A stretch of 64,000 nucleotides of DNA from an uncultured bacterium. GTDB lineage: Bacteria > Verrucomicrobiota > Lentisphaeria > Victivallales > UBA1829. The translations under genes and the position numbers were made by a program. The notes below the pieces were generated by a model that was not told where the DNA came from, did not search any database, and saw only the letters and a program-made list of their open reading frames with translations. Of the stretch, positions 44,885-53,909 are shown piece after piece. Location of the stretch: contig CASEYW010000031.1 in assembly GCA_949292215.1 (NCBI GenBank), forward strand, positions 1 to 64,000. Direction: 5' to 3'. Each line of letters opens with the position of its first letter. Position 1 is the stretch's first letter.

Positions 44885-44914
44885 TTGACGCGATTTTTCA
44901 AGGTTTTATATTAC
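44885..44914 (+). promoter_or_regulatory. Probable promoter of the ThuA/Gfo-Idh operon
   Basis: TTGACG (44885-44890), an 18-base spacer and TATTAC (44909-44914), 51 bases before the ATG at 44966 and inside the divergent region shared with the AraC gene. A weak -10 is consistent with activator dependence. Confidence 0.5.
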
Positions 44915-44965
44915 AACAAAGGAAGAAAAAACATATCACAAACCAATATAAGGAGACAGAATAAG

Positions 44966-45706
44966 ATGTCTGAGCATAAAATCAAGGTCACGGTATGGAA
45001 CGAGTTCCGCCATGAAAAAGAAAATGACAAAGTCAAGGCAATTTATCCGGAAGGCATGCATGTTGCAATCGGAGAAATGCTGAAAAACGAAGGAGATTTC
45101 GAAGTCACTTATGCGACGCTCGACGATCCCGAACACGGTCTCACGCAGGAGGTCCTCGACAATACAGACGTTCTTTTCTGGTGGGGCCACGGTCATCATG
45201 GCGATGTAAAAGATGAAATCGTCGACCGCGTTCAGAAACGCATTCTTGCAGGAATGGGACTCATCGTTCTGCATTCCGGACACAAGTCCAAAATTTTTAT
45301 GCGGATGCTGGGCACGACCGCGAACCTCAAATGGCGTGAAAAAGGCGAAAAGGAGCGGATCTGGGTCATTGAACACTCCCATCCGATCGCCAAGGGGCTG
45401 CCCGATCATTTCGAACTTCCCCACACGGAAATGTACGGGGAACGCTTTGATATTCCGAAACCGGATGATGTTGTCTTCATCACCTGGTACGAAGGCGGTG
45501 AAGTCTTCCGCAGCGGTGTGACATTCACTCGCGGAAACGGAAAAATCTTCTATTTCGCCCCTGGACACGAATCGTTCCCGATCTATTATGATCCGAACAT
45601 TCAGAAAGTTCTTGTCAACGCGGCGAAGTGGGCGGCGGCGACGATCAACCGCGACTCGGGCTGTCCGATGGTCGACCCCCTGGAAGAAATCAAATCCTCA
45701 AAATAA
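44966..45706 (+). CDS. ThuA-like trehalose/glycan utilization protein
   Basis: 246 residues from the ATG at 44966 (AAGGAG ten bases upstream). The glutamine-amidotransferase-like fold of the ThuA family is seen: V-L-F-W-W-G-H-G-H-H, G-L-I-V-L-H-S-G-H, a helical middle, and F-Y-F-A-P-G-H-E-S at the end. Proteins of this family act beside Gfo/Idh/MocA oxidoreductases in sugar oxidation pathways, as here (36 bases between the genes). No secretion signal. The exact substrate is not shown by the sequence. Confidence 0.88.
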   Translation: MSEHKIKVTVWNEFRHEKENDKVKAIYPEGMHVAIGEMLKNEGDFEVTYATLDDPEHGLTQEVLDNTDVLFWWGHGHHGDVKDEIVDRVQKRILAGMGLIVLHSGHKSKIFMRMLGTTANLKWREKGEKERIWVIEHSHPIAKGLPDHFELPHTEMYGERFDIPKPDDVVFITWYEGGEVFRSGVTFTRGNGKIFYFAPGHESFPIYYDPNIQKVLVNAAKWAAATINRDSGCPMVDPLEEIKSSK

Positions 45707-45742
45707 TCAGTTCATTTATTCAAAAAAAACGGAGAGAATTCT

Positions 45743-46825
45743 ATGGCTGAGAAACTGAAAGCCGGAGTCATCGGACTCGGAATGGGAAGCGCACATCTTG
45801 CCGGATATCTGACACATCCCGATGTGGAAGTCGTCGCCATTGCCGACCGCCGCGAGGACCGCCGCGCCCTCCTGCCGGAAAAACATCCGGCATTCAAGGG
45901 AAAAGTCTATCATGAAGGTATTGAGATGATCGAAAAGGAGCAGCTCGACATCATTTCCGTCGCCGTTCCGAACGACCAGCACAAACCTCTGACAATCGCC
46001 GCTCTCGAATCCGGAGCCAACGTCCTCTGTGAAAAGCCGATGGCTCTCAATGCGCAGGAAGCACAGGAGATGCTCGACACGGCAAAACGCCTCGGCAAAA
46101 AGCTCGGAATCGACTTTTCCTATCGGTTCAATCCGCAGTCCCGTGCAATGAAGGATCTGATTGACCAGGGAACGCTCGGTGACATCTATTACGGACGGAG
46201 CGTCTGGTTCCGCCGTCGCGGAATTCCCGGACTCGCCGCAGCAAACTTCAATACCGGTTCCGGAACCCCGATGGGCTCCTGGTTCTACGATAAAAAACAG
46301 TCCGGCGGAGGACCGCTGATCGACCTCGGCGTTCACAGACTCGACCTTGCTCTCTGGCTGATGGGATATCCCAGGCCGGTCTGGGTCATGGCAAGCACCT
46401 ATGACAAATTCGGTCCGAAAATGGCGAAAAAACTGGGACTCAGCTACACAGTTGAAGACCTTGCCTGCGCAATGATCAAGTTCGATAACGGAGCAACTCT
46501 TGAACTTGACGCTTCATGGGCTTCCAATGTCAGGGAAAATGAGCTCCAGACAATCCGTCTTCTCGGTGACAAAGGTGGGATGTATCAGTACAATCTCAAT
46601 GAAGGGTACACCTACGACCTCGAATACTATTACGAAATCGCCGGAAGACAGTTCGATGCCAAGATGCACACCGCTCAGCAGACTCCGAGCGCGTTCCATC
46701 TGTTTGCCGAAGCTGTCCGTGACAACACCCCCTTCCTGGTCCAGCCGGAGGAAGGTGTCACTGTCATGAAGATTCTTGATGCCATTTACAGGTCCGCCAC
46801 ATCCGGCGAACCTGTCAAGATCTGA
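45743..46825 (+). CDS. Gfo/Idh/MocA-family oxidoreductase
   Basis: 360 residues. The NAD(P)-binding motif G-V-I-G-L-G-M-G-S-A-H opens the protein. C-E-K-P-M-A-L (about residues 97-103) is the family's E-K-P signature with its catalytic Lys, and G-G-G-P-L-I-D-L-G-V-H-R-L-D lies near 190. It probably oxidizes a sugar or inositol together with the ThuA-like protein. No export signal is present, so it is cytosolic. An intrinsic terminator follows. Confidence 0.93.
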   Translation: MAEKLKAGVIGLGMGSAHLAGYLTHPDVEVVAIADRREDRRALLPEKHPAFKGKVYHEGIEMIEKEQLDIISVAVPNDQHKPLTIAALESGANVLCEKPMALNAQEAQEMLDTAKRLGKKLGIDFSYRFNPQSRAMKDLIDQGTLGDIYYGRSVWFRRRGIPGLAAANFNTGSGTPMGSWFYDKKQSGGGPLIDLGVHRLDLALWLMGYPRPVWVMASTYDKFGPKMAKKLGLSYTVEDLACAMIKFDNGATLELDASWASNVRENELQTIRLLGDKGGMYQYNLNEGYTYDLEYYYEIAGRQFDAKMHTAQQTPSAFHLFAEAVRDNTPFLVQPEEGVTVMKILDAIYRSATSGEPVKI

Positions 46826-46851
46826 CAAGGCAAACGGCACTGTATTCCGAT

Positions 46852-46879
46852 GCACCCGGTCTTCTCCGGGTGCTTTTTT
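46852..46879 (+). terminator. Intrinsic terminator after the Gfo/Idh gene
   Basis: GCACCCGG, a six-base loop, CCGGGTGC and a T run, 27 bases after the stop. Confidence 0.88.
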
Positions 46880-47018
46880 ATTCGGGGACAATGGAAAGAG
46901 GATGCGAGGAGAGCCAGAAAACCGTATGCAGAACCTCTCCATTTCCCCCATTTTTCCCAAGATACCAGCTCGTCGCGTGGTTTGGTTCCAGAATCATACT
47001 TTCTGTGATCCGGCAGAA

Positions 47019-47966
47019 TCAGAATTCCACACGGAATTCTGAACGAAAGATTCGAGTTTTGCCGCTTTCCAGAAAAGAAAGGCCACTGATTTCCGGAGGA
47101 AGCGGCAGATTCGGAGCGTTGGTCATCCAGCTCATCGGTTCGATACAGAAGAACTCTCTGCCGCCCCCGCCATTCCAGCAGGCAAGATGATGAAATCCCT
47201 GATCAAATACATAACGGATACGGAACTTTTTCCGCCGGATCAGTGCATCCGGAGTTCCGCATACCGGAAAAAGAGATGCGACCGGACAAGATGCCGCTGA
47301 GAGTCTGCCATCCAACAGAGCCGCTGTTCCGGGTTCCCACGGAAGGAGATGTCCCGTCGGCAGTCTGCGATGGGGATGGACCTCCCAGAAACCATTTCCG
47401 CGCGGAACAGAAAGTGTGACATTCTCTCCGCAAGGCAGGAGAAATGCCGTGTGGAATCCCACCCCAAGCGGCATCGGGTGATCTCCGGAATTCCAGACGG
47501 ATAAGGTGAGCACAACAGAATCCGAGGCAAAGCAATAGCGCATCGCCACCCGGAACTCATGCGGAAAGCCGGGAAATTCCGCTGATTCGGAATCAAACAG
47601 ATAACCTGTGGTAAATCCTCCCGTTCCGACAGAAATGAGTTTCCACGGTCGCCCGAGCACAAGTCCATGAAGATGAGAATTTGTCAAAGGATCGTTCAGC
47701 GGCAGATGGTAACGGAATCCATTTGCACAGAAGCATCCGTCGGCGATCCGGTTCGGTGGCAGAAGGAGGGGAGTTCCGAAGCACTCCGGGTGACTCTCAA
47801 GCTCTGCCGGGGTCCGCGGAAAACGCAGGAGATCTGCCGCTGCCGGGGTATAGTGCAAACGAATCAGGTTTCCCCCCGAGGTCAGTGACACAAGAGCCTT
47901 CCATTCCGGAGTTTCATATTGGAGAAACTCCATTCCACCAGCCTGGAAGGTTTTCCATCTTCTCAT
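47019..47966 (-). CDS. Aldose 1-epimerase-like (mutarotase) protein
   Basis: 315 residues. Galactose-mutarotase features: P-N-R-I-A-D-G, H-L-H-G-L (about residue 99), G-V-G-F-H-T-A-F near 168 and the catalytic Glu in C-I-E-P-M. It would interconvert sugar anomers. Its ATG overlaps the stop of the DUF1116 gene (ATGA), so the two form an operon. Confidence 0.85.
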   Translation of the reverse strand: MRRWKTFQAGGMEFLQYETPEWKALVSLTSGGNLIRLHYTPAAADLLRFPRTPAELESHPECFGTPLLLPPNRIADGCFCANGFRYHLPLNDPLTNSHLHGLVLGRPWKLISVGTGGFTTGYLFDSESAEFPGFPHEFRVAMRYCFASDSVVLTLSVWNSGDHPMPLGVGFHTAFLLPCGENVTLSVPRGNGFWEVHPHRRLPTGHLLPWEPGTAALLDGRLSAASCPVASLFPVCGTPDALIRRKKFRIRYVFDQGFHHLACWNGGGGREFFCIEPMSWMTNAPNLPLPPEISGLSFLESGKTRIFRSEFRVEF

Positions 47967-49192
47967 GCGAGCGCCTTTTCAAAACACTTCAAGGGAGTGC
48001 GGGCGTAACCGACACCGATCTGTCCTCCTGTCACGCGGGAAAGAATGCCGCCGTGCATTTTCGGCGTAATCTTTTTTTCCACGGCTAGTTCCGGCAGAAT
48101 ACCGGCAGGAGCGAACCCTTCCGGAATCAGCGGAACGGCAAAGCGGGAACTGCGGCCGAAACAGATTTCCGCCATTTCCGCACACTGCCGTACGCCGTCT
48201 TCCGGAGATTCAGAACGATCCCGAAGCAGAGCCGGACTCGCAGCAGCAGCCATGCCGCCGAGTCCCCATGCTTCCACGTTGCTGCTGTCGCCCAGCCATG
48301 GAGCGGCATCTGCGAGAGAATCCGAAGGAGAAAAACAGCGTCCGCTGAATGTCGGTGCGGGCGCCGTAAACCATTCTTCTCCGCTTCCACTGATTTTGAT
48401 GCCGAACTCATACCCGTTGCCGCACATCGCGGTTACAAGCGTTGATCCCGCAATCCCGGATGCCGATTTCAGCGACGCCACCGCCGAAGCACACCCCGCA
48501 TGATGTACGAACCGGCGACAGGAATTCAGCCACCTCAGAAGAACAACTCGTTCGGAATCAGAGAGATCCGATTCCATCGCCTTTTCCAGCACCAGAGAAA
48601 GGAAGAGTTTGTCTGTTGCCACCTGACGGGTATGCTCCTCATCCCCCATCAGCAGTCCGCTGGTAAAGAGTTCGGCAATATTGATTCCTCCTCCCTGCTT
48701 CAGGACCCGATCCAGCAGCGGCGCGAAGATTCCGGCGATTCGTTTCAGGTTTTCCCGCACGGAATCGTTGTAAACGCCCCAGCCGCCGAGTCCGCCTCCC
48801 AGCAAGCCTTCGATCGGAGGGGCAAACCCGAATATGCCGGAATTCGCCTCACGCACAACCAGCACAGCCATCGAATAGGACGTGATTCCTGCACCGGGAC
48901 CTCCGGAATGAAAATCATTCGCGCATCCCAGTTCAATTTCTCCGGATTCAATCATTCCAACCGCTTCCTTTTCATTCTTTGCAAGCCCCTCAAAGATCGC
49001 GGCACCGACAATTCCCATCCGATGCGGTCCGCGCATGTTTCCAAACTCCAGCGGCGGTCCCGAATGCAAAATCAAATTCTTCCGGAATCGCGGCATCACT
49101 CCTCCCGCAATTCCACAGCCGGACAGAACCGGAGACGCTCCGGTTAATTTTTCGAACGCAAGCCTGTTTGCTTCCTTCATTCCCTGCTCCAT
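47963..49192 (-). CDS. DUF1116 (AllG/YlbE-like) protein
   Basis: 409 residues from 49192, or 405 from 49180, which has GGAG six bases upstream; I cannot choose with certainty. L-H-S-G-P-P-L-E-F-G-N-M-R-G-P followed by G-A-A-I-F-E-G-L-A-K, and G-G-P-G-A-G-I-T-S-Y-S-M-A-V, match DUF1116. That family includes a subunit of the oxamate carbamoyltransferase complex with AllF and AllH. The usual partners are absent here, and the mutarotase context suggests another reaction, so function is uncertain. Confidence 0.75.
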   Translation of the reverse strand: MEQGMKEANRLAFEKLTGASPVLSGCGIAGGVMPRFRKNLILHSGPPLEFGNMRGPHRMGIVGAAIFEGLAKNEKEAVGMIESGEIELGCANDFHSGGPGAGITSYSMAVLVVREANSGIFGFAPPIEGLLGGGLGGWGVYNDSVRENLKRIAGIFAPLLDRVLKQGGGINIAELFTSGLLMGDEEHTRQVATDKLFLSLVLEKAMESDLSDSERVVLLRWLNSCRRFVHHAGCASAVASLKSASGIAGSTLVTAMCGNGYEFGIKISGSGEEWFTAPAPTFSGRCFSPSDSLADAAPWLGDSSNVEAWGLGGMAAAASPALLRDRSESPEDGVRQCAEMAEICFGRSSRFAVPLIPEGFAPAGILPELAVEKKITPKMHGGILSRVTGGQIGVGYARTPLKCFEKALA

Positions 49193-49263
49193 TCTTGAAT
49201 TATATCAAATCTGATTTATATTATACATGTACAAAAACAAAAATGCAAGGAGAAAACAGAAAA

Positions 49264-50160
49264 ATGGAGATATTCGAACCCGTTGCCGATGGAATTTTTC
49301 TCTTGAAAACCCCGTTCAACGGACTTTGGAGCGGAGTCTATCTGATCCGGCGGGAAACAAACATTCTGATTGATTCCGGAGCTTCTGCGGAAACTGTCGA
49401 CAGCACCATTCTGCCGGCATTAAAAGACCTTGGAATGGAGCTCCGGGATCTCTCGTACCTTCTCTGCACTCACACCCACGGTGATCACGTCGGCGGACAC
49501 CACCGGCTCCGAGAACTGGCAAATCTGCCCTGCGGGGTGTTTGAAGGAGGCACCGACAAGTTGCGCAACCCATTAAAATACAGCAAGTTAATCAGAGATT
49601 CTTTCCCCGGATACAGTCCGGCTCCACCAGCGATCCTGAACGGGGTTGAACCTGATTTTCTGCTGAAGGATTCCGACACAATCGGACCGCTGGAACTCAT
49701 CCATACCCCCGGACATGATACGGACACGGTCTGCTTTCTGGACCGGGAAACCCGCACCCTTCTGACCGGAGATTCCATCCAGGGAAACGGAACCGTTCTC
49801 CAGGGGTGCGCCCTTTACATGAATCTGCCGGACTATCGAAAATCCATCCGAAACCTCCAGGGCAAAACAATCTCCGCCATTGTCACAGGACATCCCTATC
49901 TGCCTTGGAACACTCCTGTCCTCCGAGCAGAAAAAGCCGCCGACTGCCTGAAAGATGCTCTTGAAATCACAGATTTGTATGATACAATAATCGCGAACGC
50001 GATTCAAACGGGCGAAACGGATTCCGCAAAACTGGCGGAACATCTCATCCGCGCGATCGGTGGACAGATGCCGGAATATCTTTTTCTGGCGCTTCACACA
50101 ATAACGGAACACCGGAAAAAGCAGGAAAAACATCCGGACAGAATAAACACGGAAAAGTGA
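49264..50160 (+). CDS. Metallo-beta-lactamase-fold hydrolase
   Basis: 298 residues. The start at 49264 follows AAGGAG (49247-49252); the longer upstream frame overlaps the divergent gene. The zinc signature C-T-H-T-H-G-D-H-V-G-G-H lies near residue 64; I-H-T-P-G-H-D-T-D-T, L-T-G-D-S-I and a late T-G-H-P-Y complete the metal sites. The C-terminal helices resemble the extension of glyoxalase II-like hydrolases. The ROK regulator begins 13 bases later. It may open a lactone or cleave a thioester in the sugar-acid pathway of this region. Confidence 0.85.
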   Translation: MEIFEPVADGIFLLKTPFNGLWSGVYLIRRETNILIDSGASAETVDSTILPALKDLGMELRDLSYLLCTHTHGDHVGGHHRLRELANLPCGVFEGGTDKLRNPLKYSKLIRDSFPGYSPAPPAILNGVEPDFLLKDSDTIGPLELIHTPGHDTDTVCFLDRETRTLLTGDSIQGNGTVLQGCALYMNLPDYRKSIRNLQGKTISAIVTGHPYLPWNTPVLRAEKAADCLKDALEITDLYDTIIANAIQTGETDSAKLAEHLIRAIGGQMPEYLFLALHTITEHRKKQEKHPDRINTEK

Positions 50161-50172
50161 AAAACACCAGAA

Positions 50173-51312
50173 ATGCCATCGCACAATGTAAAAGTGATGG
50201 ATGCGGTCCGAAACGGAAAAAACAACGCATCAAAGAAAGACATCCAGCAGACAACAGGGCTCTCATGGGGCACGATGTGCAAAACCACCAATTCGCTGCT
50301 GGAACGGGGATATCTTTTTGCACGCCGGGAGAAAACAAATTCCCCGGGCCGGCCTGTTGTTCCACTCTGCGTCAATCCGGATTCGGCACTGTTCTGCGGA
50401 ATCGACATCGGGGCATCCACGACAAAAACACTCTTCTGCGACATGAACTTCAATGTTCTTCACAGAGATGAAATTCCCACGGAACCTTACACGGAACCGG
50501 AACGCTTCCGCAACTGGATTTCAGCAATCTTCGAACAGGAACTCCGGGAAAGCGGACTTGACAAAGAAAAACTGCATGCAGTCGGACTTGCCGTTTCAGG
50601 CAATGTCGATTCGGAACACGGAATCATTGTTTCCGGCGGCAACTTCGGAATGAAGTACGGAGCAGACATCCCGGTTGAAGGGATCGCCCGGCAAATCGGC
50701 AAACCCATTTACGCAGTCACGACTCAAGCAGCTGCAGTCTGCGCGGAATACCACTTTGGCAAACGCGCAGGTTGCGGCAACCTGGTCAGCATCGGTCTTG
50801 GCGTCGGCATCGGCTCCGGAATCGTGACAAACCACATGCTTCTCATCAGTCATCCAAAACGACCGGTGGGATATATCGGACACATTCTCATTCCCGGCAA
50901 CCGTCACCTCTGCACCTGCGGATTCACCGGCTGTCTGGAATCCTATTCCGGAGCAAATTATCTTGCCGCCATCGCAGCGGAAACCATTCCCGAACGCCCG
51001 GAACTGCATTCCGCTGCGGCTCTTGACCGCGCCGCAGCCCAGGGAGATCCCGATGCTGTCGCCATCATGACAACAGCAGCATCCTACAATGCGGCCGGAA
51101 TCGCCGCCATGATTCAGCTCTATGCTCCGGATGCCATCCTCTTCTCCGGAGGACAGAGCAAACGCGACGGATTCCTCTTCCGCACGACCCTCGAAAAACT
51201 CGCGGAAATTCTCCCTCCCGAACGCCGGAACTGTTTCATCGACATTACCAATCTCGGGACGCATCAGTCCGCCCTTGGAGCCGCCCGTCTCGCCTACGAA
51301 AAATTTTTCTGA
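50173..51312 (+). CDS. ROK-family transcriptional regulator
   Basis: 379 residues. An N-terminal winged HTH (S-K-K-D-I-Q-Q-T-T-G-L-S-W-G-T-M) precedes the ROK fold: G-I-D-I-G-A-S-T-T-K-T (about 76-86), G-L-A-V-S-G-N-V and G-L-G-V-G-I-G-S-G-I. The zinc motif reads H-L-C-T-C-G-F-T-G-C-L-E. The HTH marks it as a repressor rather than a sugar kinase. It is followed by a 113-base AT-rich regulatory region with palindromes, its likely target. Confidence 0.9.
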   Translation: MPSHNVKVMDAVRNGKNNASKKDIQQTTGLSWGTMCKTTNSLLERGYLFARREKTNSPGRPVVPLCVNPDSALFCGIDIGASTTKTLFCDMNFNVLHRDEIPTEPYTEPERFRNWISAIFEQELRESGLDKEKLHAVGLAVSGNVDSEHGIIVSGGNFGMKYGADIPVEGIARQIGKPIYAVTTQAAAVCAEYHFGKRAGCGNLVSIGLGVGIGSGIVTNHMLLISHPKRPVGYIGHILIPGNRHLCTCGFTGCLESYSGANYLAAIAAETIPERPELHSAAALDRAAAQGDPDAVAIMTTAASYNAAGIAAMIQLYAPDAILFSGGQSKRDGFLFRTTLEKLAEILPPERRNCFIDITNLGTHQSALGAARLAYEKFF

Positions 51313-51330
51313 TTTCCGAAATCTGCCGAT

Positions 51331-51390
51331 TTGACTTTTCCGGAAAAGTTTTTATATTTATATCATAACTGATAATATTATATCAAAATA
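51331..51390 (+). promoter_or_regulatory. Promoter with two palindromic operator candidates
   Basis: TTGACT (51331-51336) with an 18-base spacer to TATTTA (51355-51360). A perfect 16-base palindrome, ACTTTTCC-GGAAAAGT, fills 51334-51349 between the boxes. A second near-palindrome, TGATAATATTATATCA (51370-51385), follows. It lies 40-90 bases before the SDR gene. Confidence 0.6.
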
Positions 51391-51425
51391 ACTTTTTATA
51401 CAATATTAACGTCGGAGGAGATAAA

Positions 51426-52223
51426 ATGAGTCTCGCGGGCAGAAAAGTCTTGATTACAGGTGCTTCGCATGGCATCGGGGCCGCAACGGCGATCGCATTT
51501 GCCGGCGAAGGATGCGAAATCGGCATCAACTACTGCAAAAACAGGGAGGGGGCGGAAGAGACACGACGAAGCGTGCTCAAACTCGGGACTGAGGCGGAAA
51601 TCTACGAAGCGGATGTCAGTGATCCCGATGCCTGTGAAGAGATGGTGAAAACCTTCATTCAACGGTTCGGCAGAATCGACATCCTTGTCAACAACGCCGG
51701 CGGCGCGCTCAAAATCCCCGAAGGGGGTTTTATCGACATGCCCGTCTCCTACTGGAACAACCAGGTGGACCTGAACCTGAACGCCGCAGCCTACACCTCC
51801 CGAATTGCGGTCCGGGACATGATCGAAAAAAAGATTCGGGGAAAGATCATCAACGTAGGTTCCATCCACGGCATCGTGACATGGGTGAAGCGGAAGATGC
51901 TCCCCTATTCACCAGCCAAAGCGGGACTCGCCATGTTCACGAAAGCGCTTGGTGTCGAAGTCGCCCGCTACGGCATCAATGTGAATCTGATTGCACCGGG
52001 ATTCATCCTCACAAAACTTTCCGCGCGCTACTCGGAGGAGGAAACACGGGCATTCCTGCGTAAAATTCCGCTCGGGAGACTCGGAAAAACCTCCGACATC
52101 ACACCGATGATGCTCTTTCTGGCGGACGATGAAAAATCCGCATTCATCACAGGACAGACCTTCGTCATCGACGGCGGTCAATCCATCGACGGCTCCATTG
52201 ACATGATGCTTGATGAACCGTAA
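51426..52223 (+). CDS. Short-chain dehydrogenase/reductase
   Basis: 265 residues, classical SDR. Cofactor motif T-G-A-S-H-G-I-G (about 10-17), N-N-A-G near 89, catalytic Ser in V-G-S-I-H-G and Y-S-P-A-K (about 160-164). C-terminal F-V-I-D-G-G-Q is typical. GGAGGAG precedes the ATG. It starts an operon with the IlvD/Edd and FAD genes and likely oxidizes a sugar or sugar-acid hydroxyl in the cytosol. Confidence 0.93.
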   Translation: MSLAGRKVLITGASHGIGAATAIAFAGEGCEIGINYCKNREGAEETRRSVLKLGTEAEIYEADVSDPDACEEMVKTFIQRFGRIDILVNNAGGALKIPEGGFIDMPVSYWNNQVDLNLNAAAYTSRIAVRDMIEKKIRGKIINVGSIHGIVTWVKRKMLPYSPAKAGLAMFTKALGVEVARYGINVNLIAPGFILTKLSARYSEEETRAFLRKIPLGRLGKTSDITPMMLFLADDEKSAFITGQTFVIDGGQSIDGSIDMMLDEP

Positions 52224-52238
52224 AAAGGAGGAAAACTC

Positions 52239-53909
52239 ATGAATCCGCGCTTTTCCAATCTCCGCAGTACCAACAACTATGGCGTCGCCAACGAATGTCG
52301 TCGCGGACTTGTCCGCGGCATGGGATACACCGAGGAGGAATTCGAACGTCCGATCATTGCGGTTGTCAACTCATGGAACGAATACAATCCGGGCCATGTT
52401 CATCTGCGCAATCTCAGCGAGCGAGTCAAACAGGGCATCCGGGAAGCGGGCGGACTGCCGTTCGAGCTCATGACATCCGCAGTCTGCGACGGAATGGTCC
52501 TGAAAAATCCCCGTTACATCGAACTTCCCAGTCGGAACAGCATTGCGGACGAAGTCGAACTCATCGTGGAAAGCAACATGTTCGACGGCATGGTTCTGCT
52601 CTCCACCTGCGACTCCATCGTTCCGGGACATCTCATGGCGGCGGCACGCCTTGACCTTCCGTCAATCATGGTTACAGGCGGATACATGCCCATGACGACT
52701 CTCGACGGGCGGAATGTCAACTACATTGAACTTACCGATCATGTCGGCAAAGTCATGAACGGACAATACGAACGCTCGAAGGCAGACCGCGAGGTTGCCA
52801 GCATGTATGCTCCCTGCGGAGCGTGCGGTGTCATGACCACTGCCAACAGCATGTGTCTTGCCGCGGAAGCGCTCGGACTCACCCTGCCCGGCAACGGCTG
52901 CATGTCCGCCTCCGGCTCCGCGATTCTCCAGTGTGCCTATCGCGCGGGAAAACGGATCATGGAACTGGTGGCGGAAAACATTACGGCACGAAAGATCATC
53001 ACTGCCGATGCCGTTGAAAACGCCATCGCCGTGACGATGGCAATGGCAGGATCAACCAATCTGTTCATGCACCTTCCCGCCATCGCAACGGAAGCGGGAC
53101 TCCATGACCGGTGGTGGGCGAAATTTGACCGGGCTTCACGCGAAATCCCGCAGATCGTGGCGGCATCTCCGAGCGGACCGTGGCATCTGCAGGACATCGA
53201 CCGCGCAGGAGGCTCCGCCGCCGTCATGAAACGACTGCTCCCGCTGATTCATGGAAATGCACTCACAGTCACGGGAAAGACTCTCGCGGAAAACTATACG
53301 GGAGCTTCTGTTTTCGATGAAGAAGTGATCCGCCCTCTGGAAAATCCGGTTTCCGCGACGGGAGCGCTCTACGTGCTCTATGGTTCTCTTGCCCCGGATG
53401 GGTGCATCATCAAGGCGGGAGCGTGCAATCACTCCATGCGCAGCTTTTCAGGGCCGGCAAAACCTTTCGACTCACTCAAGGAGGCTCTTGATGCGCTGAA
53501 CGGAAACCGCATTCGGAAGGGCGATGTTGCCGTTCTCCGCTATCTCGGACCGAAAGCCGCCTTCGGAACCACAGCCTACGTCTTCCAGAAAGAACTCAAG
53601 GGACGAGGCATGGCAGACGATGTGGCAATCGTCACTGATGGCCGGTTCTCAGGGGGGTCCAGCGGACTCAGTATCGGCTACCTCTCCCCAGAAGCAGCGC
53701 TCGGCAGTCCCCTCGCGCTCGTCCGGGATGGAGATCGCATTGAAATCGATCTTGACCGCCGCAGAATCGACCTTCTTGTTTCCGAAGAAGAACTGAAACG
53801 CCGGAAATCTCAATGGCATTGGGAATTTCATGCGGAGGAATATCCGCCGTTTCTGAGACTGTTCAGCAAAAATGTCGGTTCGCTCGCAAACGGAGCCGTC
53901 TGGGAATGA
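52239..53909 (+). CDS. IlvD/Edd-family sugar-acid dehydratase
   Basis: 556 residues, the family size. Iron-sulfur ligands appear in T-A-V-C-D-G, L-S-T-C-D-S-I-V-P-G and A-P-C-G-A-C-G-V-M-T-T-A-N-S-M. The late motif T-D-G-R-F-S-G-G-S-S-G is diagnostic. Context (SDR upstream, FAD enzyme downstream, ROK regulator) favours a sugar-acid dehydratase over branched amino-acid synthesis. AAAGGAGG precedes the ATG. Its stop overlaps the next ATG (ATGA). Confidence 0.9.
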   Translation: MNPRFSNLRSTNNYGVANECRRGLVRGMGYTEEEFERPIIAVVNSWNEYNPGHVHLRNLSERVKQGIREAGGLPFELMTSAVCDGMVLKNPRYIELPSRNSIADEVELIVESNMFDGMVLLSTCDSIVPGHLMAAARLDLPSIMVTGGYMPMTTLDGRNVNYIELTDHVGKVMNGQYERSKADREVASMYAPCGACGVMTTANSMCLAAEALGLTLPGNGCMSASGSAILQCAYRAGKRIMELVAENITARKIITADAVENAIAVTMAMAGSTNLFMHLPAIATEAGLHDRWWAKFDRASREIPQIVAASPSGPWHLQDIDRAGGSAAVMKRLLPLIHGNALTVTGKTLAENYTGASVFDEEVIRPLENPVSATGALYVLYGSLAPDGCIIKAGACNHSMRSFSGPAKPFDSLKEALDALNGNRIRKGDVAVLRYLGPKAAFGTTAYVFQKELKGRGMADDVAIVTDGRFSGGSSGLSIGYLSPEAALGSPLALVRDGDRIEIDLDRRRIDLLVSEEELKRRKSQWHWEFHAEEYPPFLRLFSKNVGSLANGAVWE

